A stretch of DNA of 64,000 bases from Roseinatronobacter monicus (GTDB taxonomy: Bacteria > Pseudomonadota > Alphaproteobacteria > Rhodobacterales > Rhodobacteraceae). Made by a program: the position numbers and the translations under genes. The DNA lies in contig NZ_VFPT01000001.1 in assembly GCF_006716865.1 (NCBI RefSeq), positions 268,001-332,000 on the forward strand, written 5' to 3'. Under the pieces are notes generated by a model. The model worked only from the letters and a program-made list of their open reading frames with translations. It was not told where the DNA came from and did no database searches. How positions within the stretch are numbered: position 1 is the first letter of the stretch; every line of letters begins with the position of its first letter. Below are positions 1 through 8,547 of this stretch, piece by piece.

Positions 1-49
1 TCCCCCTGCTGGAGGTTGTGCCCTGATCCAGTGCAAGAATGTGACTCAT
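1..49 (-). CDS. glpK: glycerol kinase GlpK, N-terminal fragment (cut by window edge)
   Basis: Reading the minus strand from an ATG at 49-47 gives MSHILALDQGTTSSRG, which is the ATP-binding N-terminal signature of FGGY-family glycerol kinase. A GGGAGGA ribosome binding site lies just upstream (52-58). Only 16 codons are inside the window. It starts 57 bp after the glpD stop on the same strand, so glpD-glpK probably form an operon that phosphorylates glycerol to glycerol-3-phosphate and oxidises it. The motif is seen directly. The assignment rests on few residues, but the neighbours agree. Confidence 0.85.
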   Translation of the reverse strand, partial: MSHILALDQGTTSSRG

Positions 50-106
50 CGCGTCCTCCCGTAAAGTGGTGTCAGTCTGGCGCGTTCCGGCGTTTGCTGC
101 AACCGC

Positions 107-1699
107 TCAGGCCGTGATCTGTGCGTTTACCATCCAGTCCTGTAGGGCTTGTGCCTGTGTCTTATCCAGCCGCAGCCCCAGTTTCGAGCGCCGCCAAAGC
201 ACGTCGTTTGCGTCGCGCGCATATTCGCGGGTCATCAACCAAGTCACCTCTGCTGCGGTCAGGGTGGCGCCGAAATCCTGGCCCAGATCACTGGCCTGTG
301 TCGCGGTGCCCAATATGTCGCGCGCTTCGGTCCCGTAGGCGCGCACAAGGCGGCGCGCCCAGAATTCGGTCACGAACGGATAGTCCTGCTGCAAATCGCG
401 CACCAGCCTGTCCACTCCGTCCGGCGCGAAATCGCCCCCCGGAAGCGCCACACCTGCGGTCCATTTTCCCTTGGACACCGGCAAAACCGTGGCGATTTTG
501 TCCAGCGCCGCTTCGGCCAGCCGCCGGTAGGTGGTGATCTTGCCGCCAAAGATATTCAGCACGGGCGCGCCTGCGGATTGGTCGATCTTGAGCGTGTAAT
601 CGCGTGTGGCCGCTGTCGCGGATGACGCGCCGTCGTCATAGAGTGGGCGCACACCGGAATAGGTCCAGACCACGTCTTGCGCTGTGACAGGGCGCTTGAA
701 ATACTGGCTGGCGAAGTTGCACAGATAGTCGCGCTCCTCATCTGTGCAGACGGGGGGTGTGGCAGGGTCCGAATGCTCGGCATCGGTGGTGCCAATCAGG
801 GTGAAATCCTGCTCATAGGGGATTGCAAAGATGATCCGCCCGTCAGTGCCCTGAAAGAAATAGCATTTGTCATGGTCATAGAGCTTGCGCGTCACGATAT
901 GGCTGCCGCGCACCAGACGCACATCCTCGCGGCTGTTCAGGCGCAATTTGCCGTGGATCACATCGCCCACCCACGGCCCTGCTGCATTGACCAGCATCTT
1001 GGCGTGAACGGTTTTCGTTTCACCTTCGGTTTTGATTGTCACGGCCCAGATGCCATTCTCGACCTGCGCCGAAGTGACTTCTGACCGGGTCAGGATATCT
1101 GCGCCGCGCGCATCGGCGTCGCGGGCATTCAGGGTGACAAGCCGCGAATCCTCGACCCAGCAATCCGAATATTCATAGGCTTTGGCAAAGCGGTCCTCCA
1201 ATGGCGCGCCCTCGCTGGTTCCGCTCAGGGACAACGTAGATGTGCCCGGCAGGATCTTGCGGCCCCCCAGATTGTCATAAAGAAACAGGCCCAGCCGGAT
1301 AAGCCATGCGGGCCTGCGCCCCTTCATCCACGGCATGAACAGGCCCAGCAGCTTCGAGGTGGGCGTGTCACTCTCGAACCGCATATCCTTGTGATAGGGC
1401 AGGACAAACCGCATGGGCCAGCTGATATGAGGCATGGCGCGCAGCAGGGTTTCACGTTCCATCAGGGCTTCGCGCACAAGGCGAAACTCGAAAAACTCCA
1501 GATAGCGCAGACCGCCATGGAGCAGCTTGGTCGACGCAGAGGAGGTGGCCCCCGCCAGATCGCCCTTCTCCGCAAGAAGCACCGACAGCCCGCGCCCGGC
1601 GGCATCGCGCGCAATCCCGCACCCGTTGATGCCCCCGCCAATAATCAACAGGTCGAGAGGCGCATCTTGTGCGCCGTTTTTCTTGGTGGGTTGCGACAT
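107..1699 (-). CDS. glpD: aerobic glycerol-3-phosphate dehydrogenase GlpD
   Basis: FAD-dependent enzyme oxidising sn-glycerol-3-phosphate to dihydroxyacetone phosphate at the inner membrane, passing electrons to the quinone pool. The protein is 530 residues, normal for GlpD. It has the dinucleotide-binding motif IIGGGINGCG (residues 19-28), followed by the family signature TSSASTKLLHGGLRYLE. I chose the ATG at 1699 because CAGGAGGG lies just upstream; the frame is open 40 codons further but with no binding site. glpK follows on the same strand, and the DeoR-type glpR diverges upstream. Expression is probably repressed by GlpR through the inverted repeat at 1794-1819. Confidence 0.95.
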   Translation of the reverse strand: MSQPTKKNGAQDAPLDLLIIGGGINGCGIARDAAGRGLSVLLAEKGDLAGATSSASTKLLHGGLRYLEFFEFRLVREALMERETLLRAMPHISWPMRFVLPYHKDMRFESDTPTSKLLGLFMPWMKGRRPAWLIRLGLFLYDNLGGRKILPGTSTLSLSGTSEGAPLEDRFAKAYEYSDCWVEDSRLVTLNARDADARGADILTRSEVTSAQVENGIWAVTIKTEGETKTVHAKMLVNAAGPWVGDVIHGKLRLNSREDVRLVRGSHIVTRKLYDHDKCYFFQGTDGRIIFAIPYEQDFTLIGTTDAEHSDPATPPVCTDEERDYLCNFASQYFKRPVTAQDVVWTYSGVRPLYDDGASSATAATRDYTLKIDQSAGAPVLNIFGGKITTYRRLAEAALDKIATVLPVSKGKWTAGVALPGGDFAPDGVDRLVRDLQQDYPFVTEFWARRLVRAYGTEARDILGTATQASDLGQDFGATLTAAEVTWLMTREYARDANDVLWRRSKLGLRLDKTQAQALQDWMVNAQITA

Positions 1700-1793
1700 G
1701 CGCCCTCCTGCACCGCTGGGGAATTCCGTGTTACGCCAAGTCCTATGCCCTATGGCCGTGACGGAGCAAGATTTTTTTTGGTTCTGCTTGGTT

Positions 1794-1819
1794 TTGTTCG
1801 TTTTTCGCAATCCGAACAA
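1794..1819. promoter_or_regulatory. candidate GlpR operator between glpD and glpR
   Basis: Inverted repeat TTGTTCG-N12-CGAACAA, with a further TTTTTCG half-site inside it. The half-site TGTTCG/CGAACA matches what I recall of the E. coli GlpR operator, although the spacing here is wider. It lies 95 bp upstream of glpD in the divergent promoter region. A perfect palindrome CAAAGCGCTTTG follows at 1822-1833. The repeats are seen; the binding protein is inferred. Confidence 0.5.
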
Positions 1820-1962
1820 TTCAAAGCGCTTTGTTCATGATAAATTCTGTCTGGTGTGATCGCCTTGCTGTCCGTTATGCTAAAACGAATATGCGAGGGT
1901 GCGGGGCAGGATCAAGCGCGCCCTGACTACGAATCAAACAGCCGAAAGGAGCGCCGCCGCCA

Positions 1963-2754
1963 ATGTCCCAAGCCGTGCGATTTCGTGAGATACTGATGCT
2001 TGCGCGGCGCGATGGTCGTGTTTCGGTCGAGGGGTTGGCTGCGTATTTTGGCGTCACCTTGCAAACGGTCCGACGCGATCTGAACCAATTGGCAGATCAG
2101 GGGAAATTGCAGCGTATTCATGGCGGCGGGCTTTTGCCTTCGACTGTGGCCAATATCGGGTATGAAGACCGTCAGGATCTGAACGAAGCAGCGAAGGCCA
2201 CAATCGCGCGACGCTGCGCGCAAGACATCCCGAACGGGTGCTCGCTCTTTCTGAATATTGGCACGACGACGGAAGCTGTGGCGCGCGCGCTTCAGGCGCA
2301 CCGTGATATCATGGTGCTGACCAACAATCTGAATGTTGCGAATATCCTTGTCGATAATCCGTCTTGCGAGATCATCGTGGTGGGCGGGCTGTTGCGGCGG
2401 GCCGATGGCGGGCTGGTGGGCACGGTCACCACCCAAGCGATCCAGCAGTTCAAGTTTGATCTGGCGGTCATCAGTTGCTCCGCCCTCGACGAGGATGGCG
2501 ATATGCTGGATTTCGACATTCAGGAAGTGGGCGTCAGCCAGACAATTCTGAAACAGGCGCGGCGCAGCTTTCTGGTGGCGGATCATTCCAAGTTTCGCCG
2601 CCGCGCACCGGCGCGCATCGGTTCTATTTCGCAACTGGACAGCTTCTACACAGATCAGCGCCTTACGCCCCCTTTGGAGGCCGCGTGCCAAAGCTGGGGG
2701 ACAAACGTGTGTGTGACCGAGGCAGATGCAAGCCGATCACGCGCACCCACCTAG
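1963..2754 (+). CDS. glpR: DeoR-family transcriptional regulator, GlpR-like
   Basis: A 263-residue DeoR-family repressor. Residues 1-57 form the N-terminal helix-turn-helix, with VSVEGLAAYFGVTLQTVRRDLNQL as the recognition region and the typical RIHGGG linker after it. The rest is the DeoR C-terminal sugar-phosphate sensor domain, including NIGTTTEAVARAL and the segment around VVGGLLRR. The start has GAAAGGAG upstream. Divergence from glpD-glpK argues strongly for a glycerol-3-phosphate-responsive repressor of glycerol catabolism. It may also act on the ugp genes, but that is speculation. Confidence 0.9.
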   Translation: MSQAVRFREILMLARRDGRVSVEGLAAYFGVTLQTVRRDLNQLADQGKLQRIHGGGLLPSTVANIGYEDRQDLNEAAKATIARRCAQDIPNGCSLFLNIGTTTEAVARALQAHRDIMVLTNNLNVANILVDNPSCEIIVVGGLLRRADGGLVGTVTTQAIQQFKFDLAVISCSALDEDGDMLDFDIQEVGVSQTILKQARRSFLVADHSKFRRRAPARIGSISQLDSFYTDQRLTPPLEAACQSWGTNVCVTEADASRSRAPT

Positions 2755-2800
2755 CGCCGGGTTGAATTTGGGCCAGATCGTCACGCGCATTCAGGCACGG

Positions 2801-2980
2801 TCATTTGTCGTCCAGCGCTTCGACAGCGCCCTTGCCGCGACTGTCCGTTGCCAACGAAGATTTCGGTATCTGGTCGTCATGCCGGCGCTGTTCGACCTTG
2901 CGCTTGCTGACCCACGCAAACACGATAACGCAGGCCAGCGTAAAGAGCGATAACACCGCAATAAGGGGCAGGGTTTCCAT
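2801..2980 (-). CDS. small single-pass membrane protein, unknown function
   Basis: A 59-residue protein starting METLPLIAVLSLFTLAC, with one hydrophobic segment (residues 4-23) and then a positively charged stretch (SKRKVEQRR), predicting an N-out/C-in single-pass protein with a short polar tail. A clear AAGGAGT ribosome binding site lies 8 bases before the ATG at 2980, which supports this start over the longer open frame reaching 3175. It is convergent with glpR and divergent from the TTT transporter. I do not recognise a family. Confidence 0.6.
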   Translation of the reverse strand: METLPLIAVLSLFTLACVIVFAWVSKRKVEQRRHDDQIPKSSLATDSRGKGAVEALDDK

Positions 2981-3118
2981 AAGCGGACTCCTTTTTCTCC
3001 ATAACCATTCAAAATAAATGCCCGGTTTTGGCATCGGTTCCATGTTGCCCATCAAACCCTGCTGCACACGCGGTAAAAAATGTAGCGCATAAGGTTTGCA
3101 GTGCGCGTTGAGTGCGAA

Positions 3119-3134
3119 ATGGGTTGCAAGCCAT
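3119..3134. promoter_or_regulatory. near-palindromic operator-like site upstream of TTT operon
   Basis: ATGGGTTGCAAGCCAT is palindromic at 14 of 16 positions and lies 67 bp before tctB, in the region divergent from the small membrane gene. Symmetry of this kind is usual for repressor operators. No regulator gene is adjacent except glpR, so the partner is unknown. Confidence 0.25.
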
Positions 3135-3200
3135 ATTTCATTTGTGCAACGCTTCGCCTTAAGCGACATCAACAAGTCGCAAATGACAGGGAAAGATTAA

Positions 3201-3653
3201 ATGCCAAGATCAGATTTCTGGTCCGGGCTGGTCGTAGCCGCGCTTGGGCTTCTGGCTTTGCTCTGGGTGATACCAAATTATGCGGGCTCGAATCCATTCG
3301 CGCGCATGCCCCCCGGATTGGTGCCCAGCATAGGGGCGTGGCTGATGCTGATCTGCGGCAGTGTTATTGCCGTCAAGGGGCTGGTGCAGATGCTAAAGGC
3401 ACGCATCGTCCCCCTGAGCGCTGATCTGCATTGGGATGCTGTCGCATGGGCGGCGTGGCCATTTCTGTATGTCGCCGTCGCCATCTGGTTCATGTCCTTC
3501 ATCAAGATCACATGGTTCGGTGCCTTTCTGATCGCAGGCATGCTGATCCTGCTGGGGGAACGGCGCTGGTACATGATCCTTGGGTGTTCGGTGGTGCCGG
3601 TGGCGCTGCTGTATGTCTTGTCTGTGTATCTGATGCGTGTCGGGGTGGTCTGA
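3201..3653 (+). CDS. TTT-family transporter small membrane subunit (TctB)
   Basis: A 150-residue membrane protein with about four hydrophobic segments, the size and layout of TctB-family subunits of tripartite tricarboxylate transporters. It begins MPRSDFWSGLVVAALGLLAL, typical of the family. The TctA subunit starts 2 bp after its stop, and two binding proteins follow. The complex uses an ion gradient to import a carboxylate delivered by the periplasmic binding protein; the substrate cannot be read from sequence. Confidence 0.85.
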   Translation: MPRSDFWSGLVVAALGLLALLWVIPNYAGSNPFARMPPGLVPSIGAWLMLICGSVIAVKGLVQMLKARIVPLSADLHWDAVAWAAWPFLYVAVAIWFMSFIKITWFGAFLIAGMLILLGERRWYMILGCSVVPVALLYVLSVYLMRVGVV

Positions 3654-3655
3654 AT

Positions 3656-5173
3656 ATGGATTTTGCAGTTATTGGAACCGCCGCCGCCGAAGCCCTGACC
3701 CTTGCTTCTTTTATCGGCATCGGGGGCGGGGTGCTTCTGGGCTATGTTGTCGGGGTCATTCCCGGTCTGTCGCGGTCGGTGGCGATTTCTATCGCTATCC
3801 CCATGACCTTTTACATGTCGCCCTATATTGCCATTTCGTTCCTGATTGGCCTGTCCAAGGGCACGGCGGCGGGCAGTGCGGTGTCTGCTATTTTGCTGAA
3901 TGCGCCGGGCGAAGCGTCGTCTGCGGCGACAGCGCTGGACGGTTATCCGATGGCGAAACAGGGCAAGCCCAAGACCGCCTTGCAGATCGGCCTGATTGCC
4001 TCGGTTATGGGGGATATTCTGGCAACGATCATTCTTATTTTTGTGGCCATTCCGTTTGCCCGTGTGGCGCTGCTGTTCGGTCCCTATGAAATGGCGGCCA
4101 TTCTGGCCTTTGCGCTGGTGTTCATCGCGGGTCTGTCGGGCGGCAATATCTTCAAAGGGCTGGCTGCGGGCGGATTGGGCATCATTCTTGGCACAGTCGG
4201 GTTGGACAACCAGACAGGCCTACCGCGCCTGACATTCGGCTATGCCGAATTGATGGACGGCATGCCGCTGATCGCGGTGGCTATCGGCACGCTGGCCTTG
4301 TCCGAGATGTTTATCCAGTCCGAGAAGCTGCGCTACGAGCGTGGCACAATGTCTGTCCAGTTGAAAAAGGATGACAGCGACCGCATCACATGGCCGATTT
4401 TCCGGCGCATTCTGCCCACCATTCTGCGCGGCACCGGTGTCGGCACTTTTGTTGGTGCATTGCCGGGGCTTGGCCCGTCGGTCGGCTCTTTCATGTCATA
4501 CGGGATGGCACAGAAAGCCGCGAAAGAGCCAGAGTTGTTTGGCAAGGGCGAGCCGAAGGGCATCGCGGCAGCAGAATCCGCAGATAACGCTGTTATTCCC
4601 GCTGCCCTGATCCCGCTTTTCGGGTTGGGTATTCCGGGCAATGTCTCGGCTGCGCTGTTGATCGGGGCGTTTGCGATCCACGGCATCACCGTTGGCCCGC
4701 TTTTGCTGCGCGACAACCCTGAATTGCTGTACTCGATCTTTGCAGGGATGATCTTGGCCTCTGTCATCATGCTGGTGCTGGGCTGGTATGGCTTGATGGT
4801 GTTTGCACAGATCACCCGCGTGCCGCCGCATGTCGTCATTCCGATCGTGATCTTCTTCTGCTTGGCCGGGATGATGCTGCAAGGCTACGGCACGTTCGGG
4901 CTGGTTATTCTGATGGGGTTTGCCCTGCTGGGGTACCTGATGAAGAAATATGACTACAGTTTTGTCACCTTCCTTGTGGCCTTTATCATCACGCCCATGC
5001 TGGAGTTGAACCTGCGTCAGAGCATCATCCTATCGCGCGGAAACTGGGAAATTCTGCTGAACCGCCCGATTGCGATGATCTTTATCGCCTGTACGCTGGT
5101 CGCGCTGGTGACGCTGATTGTGCGCACGTTCCGCAAGGGCAAGCCCCCTGCTGGCGCACCCGCTGTCGACTGA
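3656..5173 (+). CDS. TTT-family transporter large permease (TctA)
   Basis: A 505-residue, about 12-helix permease of the TctA family. Family hallmarks are the glycine-rich VGVIPGLSRSVAI near the N-terminus, LNAPGEASSAATALDG, and the repeated motif GALPGLGPSVGSF with ESADNAVIPAALIPLFGLGIPG in the second half. The start is the ATG 2 bp after tctB, where the family N-terminus begins (MDFAVIGTAAAEAL). The same frame is open further upstream inside tctB, but that part is shadow. This subunit forms the translocation path for the carboxylate. Confidence 0.93.
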   Translation: MDFAVIGTAAAEALTLASFIGIGGGVLLGYVVGVIPGLSRSVAISIAIPMTFYMSPYIAISFLIGLSKGTAAGSAVSAILLNAPGEASSAATALDGYPMAKQGKPKTALQIGLIASVMGDILATIILIFVAIPFARVALLFGPYEMAAILAFALVFIAGLSGGNIFKGLAAGGLGIILGTVGLDNQTGLPRLTFGYAELMDGMPLIAVAIGTLALSEMFIQSEKLRYERGTMSVQLKKDDSDRITWPIFRRILPTILRGTGVGTFVGALPGLGPSVGSFMSYGMAQKAAKEPELFGKGEPKGIAAAESADNAVIPAALIPLFGLGIPGNVSAALLIGAFAIHGITVGPLLLRDNPELLYSIFAGMILASVIMLVLGWYGLMVFAQITRVPPHVVIPIVIFFCLAGMMLQGYGTFGLVILMGFALLGYLMKKYDYSFVTFLVAFIITPMLELNLRQSIILSRGNWEILLNRPIAMIFIACTLVALVTLIVRTFRKGKPPAGAPAVD

Positions 5174-5196
5174 AATTACCCACGGAGGAGGATACC

Positions 5197-6135
5197 ATGA
5201 ACAGACGTTCCATATTGGCGGCAGGCACCGCGCTGGGGGCCATGTTGGCCGCGCCGCTTGCGCTGGCCGACAGTTGGCAGCCCGAGCGACCGATGACGAT
5301 GGTGATTGGCTTCGCGCCGGGTGGGTCCACGGATATTCAGGGCCGCGTCCTTGCCCGCACGCTTGAGGAATATTTTGGCCAGCCTGTAAACGTGGTCAAC
5401 CAACCCGGTGGGGGCGGGGCGGTGGCGCTGACGCGGTTTATGAATGTGGAACCCGATGGCCATACCTTTATGTTCGGGGTGCAGCTTGGCCTGACCTTCT
5501 CGCCGATTGTGACGGAAACCGAATATGACATCGATGATTTCCGCTATGCGGGCACGATGGTTGGCGGGCAGTTTGGTGTCGTCGCGCGAGGCGATGCCCC
5601 TTATCAAAGCTTCGAGGAGCTTGTGGCCTACGGGCAAGAGAACCCGATGACCTATGCCCAGCAATTGCCGATGGATCAGGCGATCATGGAGTTGATTGCA
5701 GATCAGGAAGGCATTGATCTGGCCATTGTGCCAACTGGCGGCGGTGGCGGTATGGCTCCGCTTTTGCTGGGTGGCGAGGTCGATTTCGCCTTTTCAGGCG
5801 GCACACATGCGCAATACACGCCCACGGGTGAAATGAATGTTCTGGCGTTTCTGACGCGCGAACGCTCACCCTTCTACCCGGATGTGCCCACTCTGGTCGA
5901 GTTGGGCTACCCCTATGCCATGGACGACTTCCGGTCGTTCTTCCTGCCGGGCGGCACCCCGGATGAGATCGTTCAGGCGTTTGAAGATGCCGCCCGCTTC
6001 GCGGTCGAGCATGATCCATTCGTCGATGTAACGGTCGACAACACGCTGCACCCCATCGTCTTCATGGATGCAGCGGAAACCGAAGCCACCATACGTGAAA
6101 TTCGCGCCGCGAATGAAGCGCTGATGGCCGATTGA
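5197..6135 (+). CDS. TTT-family periplasmic solute-binding protein 1 (TctC/Bug)
   Basis: A 312-residue secreted binding protein of the Bug/TctC family. A Sec signal peptide ending at ALA-DSW (about residue 25) is followed by RPMTMVIGFAPGGSTDIQGR, the family loop that contacts the ligand carboxylate. GGAGGAGG precedes the ATG. The neighbouring gene at 6162 encodes a close relative, with shared stretches such as GGTHAQYTPTGEM, so the two look like a tandem duplication. Both would deliver ligand to the TctAB permease encoded just upstream. Confidence 0.92.
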   Translation: MNRRSILAAGTALGAMLAAPLALADSWQPERPMTMVIGFAPGGSTDIQGRVLARTLEEYFGQPVNVVNQPGGGGAVALTRFMNVEPDGHTFMFGVQLGLTFSPIVTETEYDIDDFRYAGTMVGGQFGVVARGDAPYQSFEELVAYGQENPMTYAQQLPMDQAIMELIADQEGIDLAIVPTGGGGGMAPLLLGGEVDFAFSGGTHAQYTPTGEMNVLAFLTRERSPFYPDVPTLVELGYPYAMDDFRSFFLPGGTPDEIVQAFEDAARFAVEHDPFVDVTVDNTLHPIVFMDAAETEATIREIRAANEALMAD

Positions 6136-6161
6136 AGACAGTTCAACAGGAGTACACCAAG

Positions 6162-7088
6162 ATGAAAAAGACATTCACAGCCATTCTGGGCGCAACCATG
6201 CTGACCGCGCCGATGGCGATGGCCGATGACTGGCCCACGCGCCCGCTGACGATGGTGATCGGTTTCGCACCCGGTGGATCGACTGACATTCAGGGCCGCG
6301 TTCTGGCCAATGTCATGGAAGAATACCTTGGCCAGCCGGTCAATGTGGTCAACCAGCCCGGCGGCGGTTCTGCCGTGGCCTTTACGCGGCTGACCAATGT
6401 CGAACCCGACGGCTATACCTTCCTGTTCGGTGGGACCACGGCGTTGACCTTCACACCGATCATCACAGAGGTGGAATACGAGATCGACGATTTCGAGTAT
6501 CTTGCCGCTGTGGCGCTGGGTCAGAACGCTATCGTCACATCCGCCGAGCAACCCTTCAGCACGTTTGACGAAATCATTGCTTATGGCAAAGAAAACCAGA
6601 TGACCTATGCCCAGCAAACCCCGCTGGACGAGGCGATCATCGGTGCCATTGCCGAAGAAGAAGGGCTTGATCTGGCCATCGTCCCCACGGGCGGCGGTGG
6701 TGGTATGGCACCGCTGGTGCTGGGCCAAGAAGTTGATTTCGCCTATTCGGGCGGCACACATGCGCAATATACCCCCACGGGTGAAATGGTCGTCGCGGCC
6801 TTCATGTCGGCAGAGCGCAGCCCGTTCTACCCCGATGTGCCAACGCTGATGGAATTGGGCTATGATTACTCGATCGAGGATTATCGCACGCTCATCGTCC
6901 CGACCGGCGTGCCGCAAGAGGTGAAGGACCGTCTGATGTCTGCGGCAGAATTTGCCAGCGAAAGCCAGTCGTTCAAGGACATCACCGAAGGCAACACCTT
7001 CTTCCCGGTGGTCTATATCCCTCAGGATGAGATGGAAGAGAATATCCGTCGCATCCGTGCCGCAACCGAAGAGGTTATGGCCGACTAA
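6162..7088 (+). CDS. TTT-family periplasmic solute-binding protein 2 (TctC/Bug)
   Basis: A 308-residue paralogue of the preceding binding protein, with a signal peptide MKKTFTAILGATMLTAPMAMA and the same ligand loop VIGFAPGGSTDIQGR. I chose the ATG at 6162, preceded by CAGGAGT; the frame stays open to 6132 and would overlap the previous stop. The sequences differ most in the segments after the NVEPDG motif (for example FLFGGTTALTFTP against FMFGVQLGLTFSP), so the ligand pocket may have diverged. Transcription probably ends at the hairpin at 7104-7135. Confidence 0.92.
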   Translation: MKKTFTAILGATMLTAPMAMADDWPTRPLTMVIGFAPGGSTDIQGRVLANVMEEYLGQPVNVVNQPGGGSAVAFTRLTNVEPDGYTFLFGGTTALTFTPIITEVEYEIDDFEYLAAVALGQNAIVTSAEQPFSTFDEIIAYGKENQMTYAQQTPLDEAIIGAIAEEEGLDLAIVPTGGGGGMAPLVLGQEVDFAYSGGTHAQYTPTGEMVVAAFMSAERSPFYPDVPTLMELGYDYSIEDYRTLIVPTGVPQEVKDRLMSAAEFASESQSFKDITEGNTFFPVVYIPQDEMEENIRRIRAATEEVMAD

Positions 7089-7103
7089 ACGTCAAAGCTA
7101 TGG

Positions 7104-7135
7104 TCGGCCAGAAACCTGTCGCGGTTTCTGGCCGA
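7104..7135 (+). terminator. terminator-like hairpin after the first TTT operon
   Basis: A perfect 13-bp stem (TCGGCCAGAAACC / GGTTTCTGGCCGA) with a 6-base loop lies 15 bp past the binding-protein stop and between convergent genes. No T-run follows, so it may act as a bidirectional or Rho-assisted terminator. Confidence 0.7.
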
Positions 7136-7210
7136 GCGTTCTGACAAGGTGGCGGTGGGTCTGGCCCCGTGGCCTGCTTAGGTTTGATCGCCCCGTCTGC
7201 GTCTATCCCG

Positions 7211-8101
7211 TCATTTCCCCAGAATTGCACGCCAGTCATATTGCGGCGCGAAACCCAGCATCTGCTTTGCTTTGGCGTTGGAATAGAATGTCTCATCCGC
7301 GCCCATATCGCGGGTCAGCGGCACATCGGGGTAAAATCTGTCGATCAACTCTGCTGTGGTCAGGTCAACCGAATGCGTGTCGTTGGCGGCGTTGAATATC
7401 TCAAAGCCCAGCCCATCCACCTGAAGGCAGCGCTCGACCATGTGCCCAAGGTCGCGGGCATCAATATACGCAAAGATATTTCGCAGCCGCAGGGCAGGGT
7501 CTTGCATGAATGCAGGGAAAAGCGCTGCGTAATCCTGCGGCTCCATCACATTGTTGATCCGCAAGCCATAGATATCGGCACCGCTGCGCCGCTGAAAACA
7601 CTGCGCCGTGGCCTCATTGACAACCTTGGACATGGCATAGCTGTCTTCGGGCACTGTGGAGTGGTTTTCATCCAGCGGCAAATAGTCAGGTTTGCGCGTG
7701 CCATCGGCAAAGCAAACACCATATGTCGTCTCGGATGAGGCGAAAATGATCTTGCGTACGCCAAATTTCAGCGCCGCATCTATGACGTTATAGGTGCCAA
7801 GCGTGTTGACGCGGAAGCATTCATTGTCGCTTTTCAGCAATATTCGCGGCACGGCGGCGAAATGCACGACGGCATCGAACCGGGGCACGCCGGTGCCAGC
7901 TTCCAACTCATCCAGCCCGGCATAGCTGGACATGACATCAAACATCTGCCCGGCATCGGTGATATCTGCGCGGCGGTTGTCCACGCCCTCAAGCTCCAGC
8001 GCGACAAGGTCCACATTCAGGACACGGTGCCCCTGATCGCGCAGATACGCCACGGCATGACGTCCGGCTTTGCCCGCGCCGCCGGTAAACAAAATCCGCA
8101 T
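7211..8101 (-). CDS. NAD-dependent epimerase/dehydratase (extended SDR)
   Basis: A 296-residue extended short-chain dehydrogenase. The N-terminal TGGAGKAGRH is the NAD-binding TGxxGxxG motif, the acidic residue after VLNVDL selects NAD(H), and YAMSK supplies the catalytic Tyr and Lys, with upstream SSETTYG. An AAGGAGT site precedes the ATG. Such enzymes act on nucleotide sugars or sugar acids (uronate dehydrogenase-like proteins are similar in size). The exact substrate is not determinable, and it has no co-directional neighbour. Confidence 0.85.
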   Translation of the reverse strand: MRILFTGGAGKAGRHAVAYLRDQGHRVLNVDLVALELEGVDNRRADITDAGQMFDVMSSYAGLDELEAGTGVPRFDAVVHFAAVPRILLKSDNECFRVNTLGTYNVIDAALKFGVRKIIFASSETTYGVCFADGTRKPDYLPLDENHSTVPEDSYAMSKVVNEATAQCFQRRSGADIYGLRINNVMEPQDYAALFPAFMQDPALRLRNIFAYIDARDLGHMVERCLQVDGLGFEIFNAANDTHSVDLTTAELIDRFYPDVPLTRDMGADETFYSNAKAKQMLGFAPQYDWRAILGK

Positions 8102-8325
8102 TGCTGAAACTCCTTGATCAGTTGGGCAAGACTTAGCAAGGCTTGAAGGTGCCGTCGACCGCCCTGTGGCCGCCGGGGGTGTTAATCAGCCCCTCGAATA
8201 CCCATCTAAACCTGTAATGGATGCTGCGCGCAATGTGCGCAGTGTGAATGCGTGTGCCGCACTGATCCGCGCCATAAGTGGTGCAAGGCATTGTCCGCAG
8301 TACATATGATAAAGGAATTGCCAGT

Positions 8326-8547
8326 ATGAAAGACCACATTTCCGACCTTCCCCAACAGCAGATTGCGCATGGCGATGTTCCCCGCGAACGGGCGTGCTTG
8401 CGGTGCAAGGCGGTGTTTCACAGCGAAGGCTTTGGGGAGCGGATTTGCAAGCGGTGCAAGGGCAGCAGCACTTGGAAAAACCCCGCATCGGCATCTGGCG
8501 GCAGTGGTCGGGGCAGCAAAGCAAAATCGTCCGGGTCCGGCTCGTGA
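8326..8547 (+). CDS. small zinc-ribbon-like protein
   Basis: A 73-residue protein with two CxxC knuckles, CLRCKAVFHSEGFGERICKRC, forming a probable zinc ribbon in the middle, and a low-complexity Ser/Gly/Lys tail. AAAGGA precedes the ATG at 8326; upstream in-frame starts lack a site. Its stop overlaps the GTG of the transglutaminase-like gene by 4 bp (GTGA), so the two are translationally coupled. The function is unknown; zinc binding is inferred from the four cysteines. Confidence 0.75.
   Translation: MKDHISDLPQQQIAHGDVPRERACLRCKAVFHSEGFGERICKRCKGSSTWKNPASASGGSGRGSKAKSSGSGS

Noticed and set aside
8102..8325. Possible structured RNA or tRNA in the gap before the zinc-ribbon gene
   Set aside because: Only a short 6-bp inverted repeat is present; no cloverleaf or known riboswitch core is recognisable.
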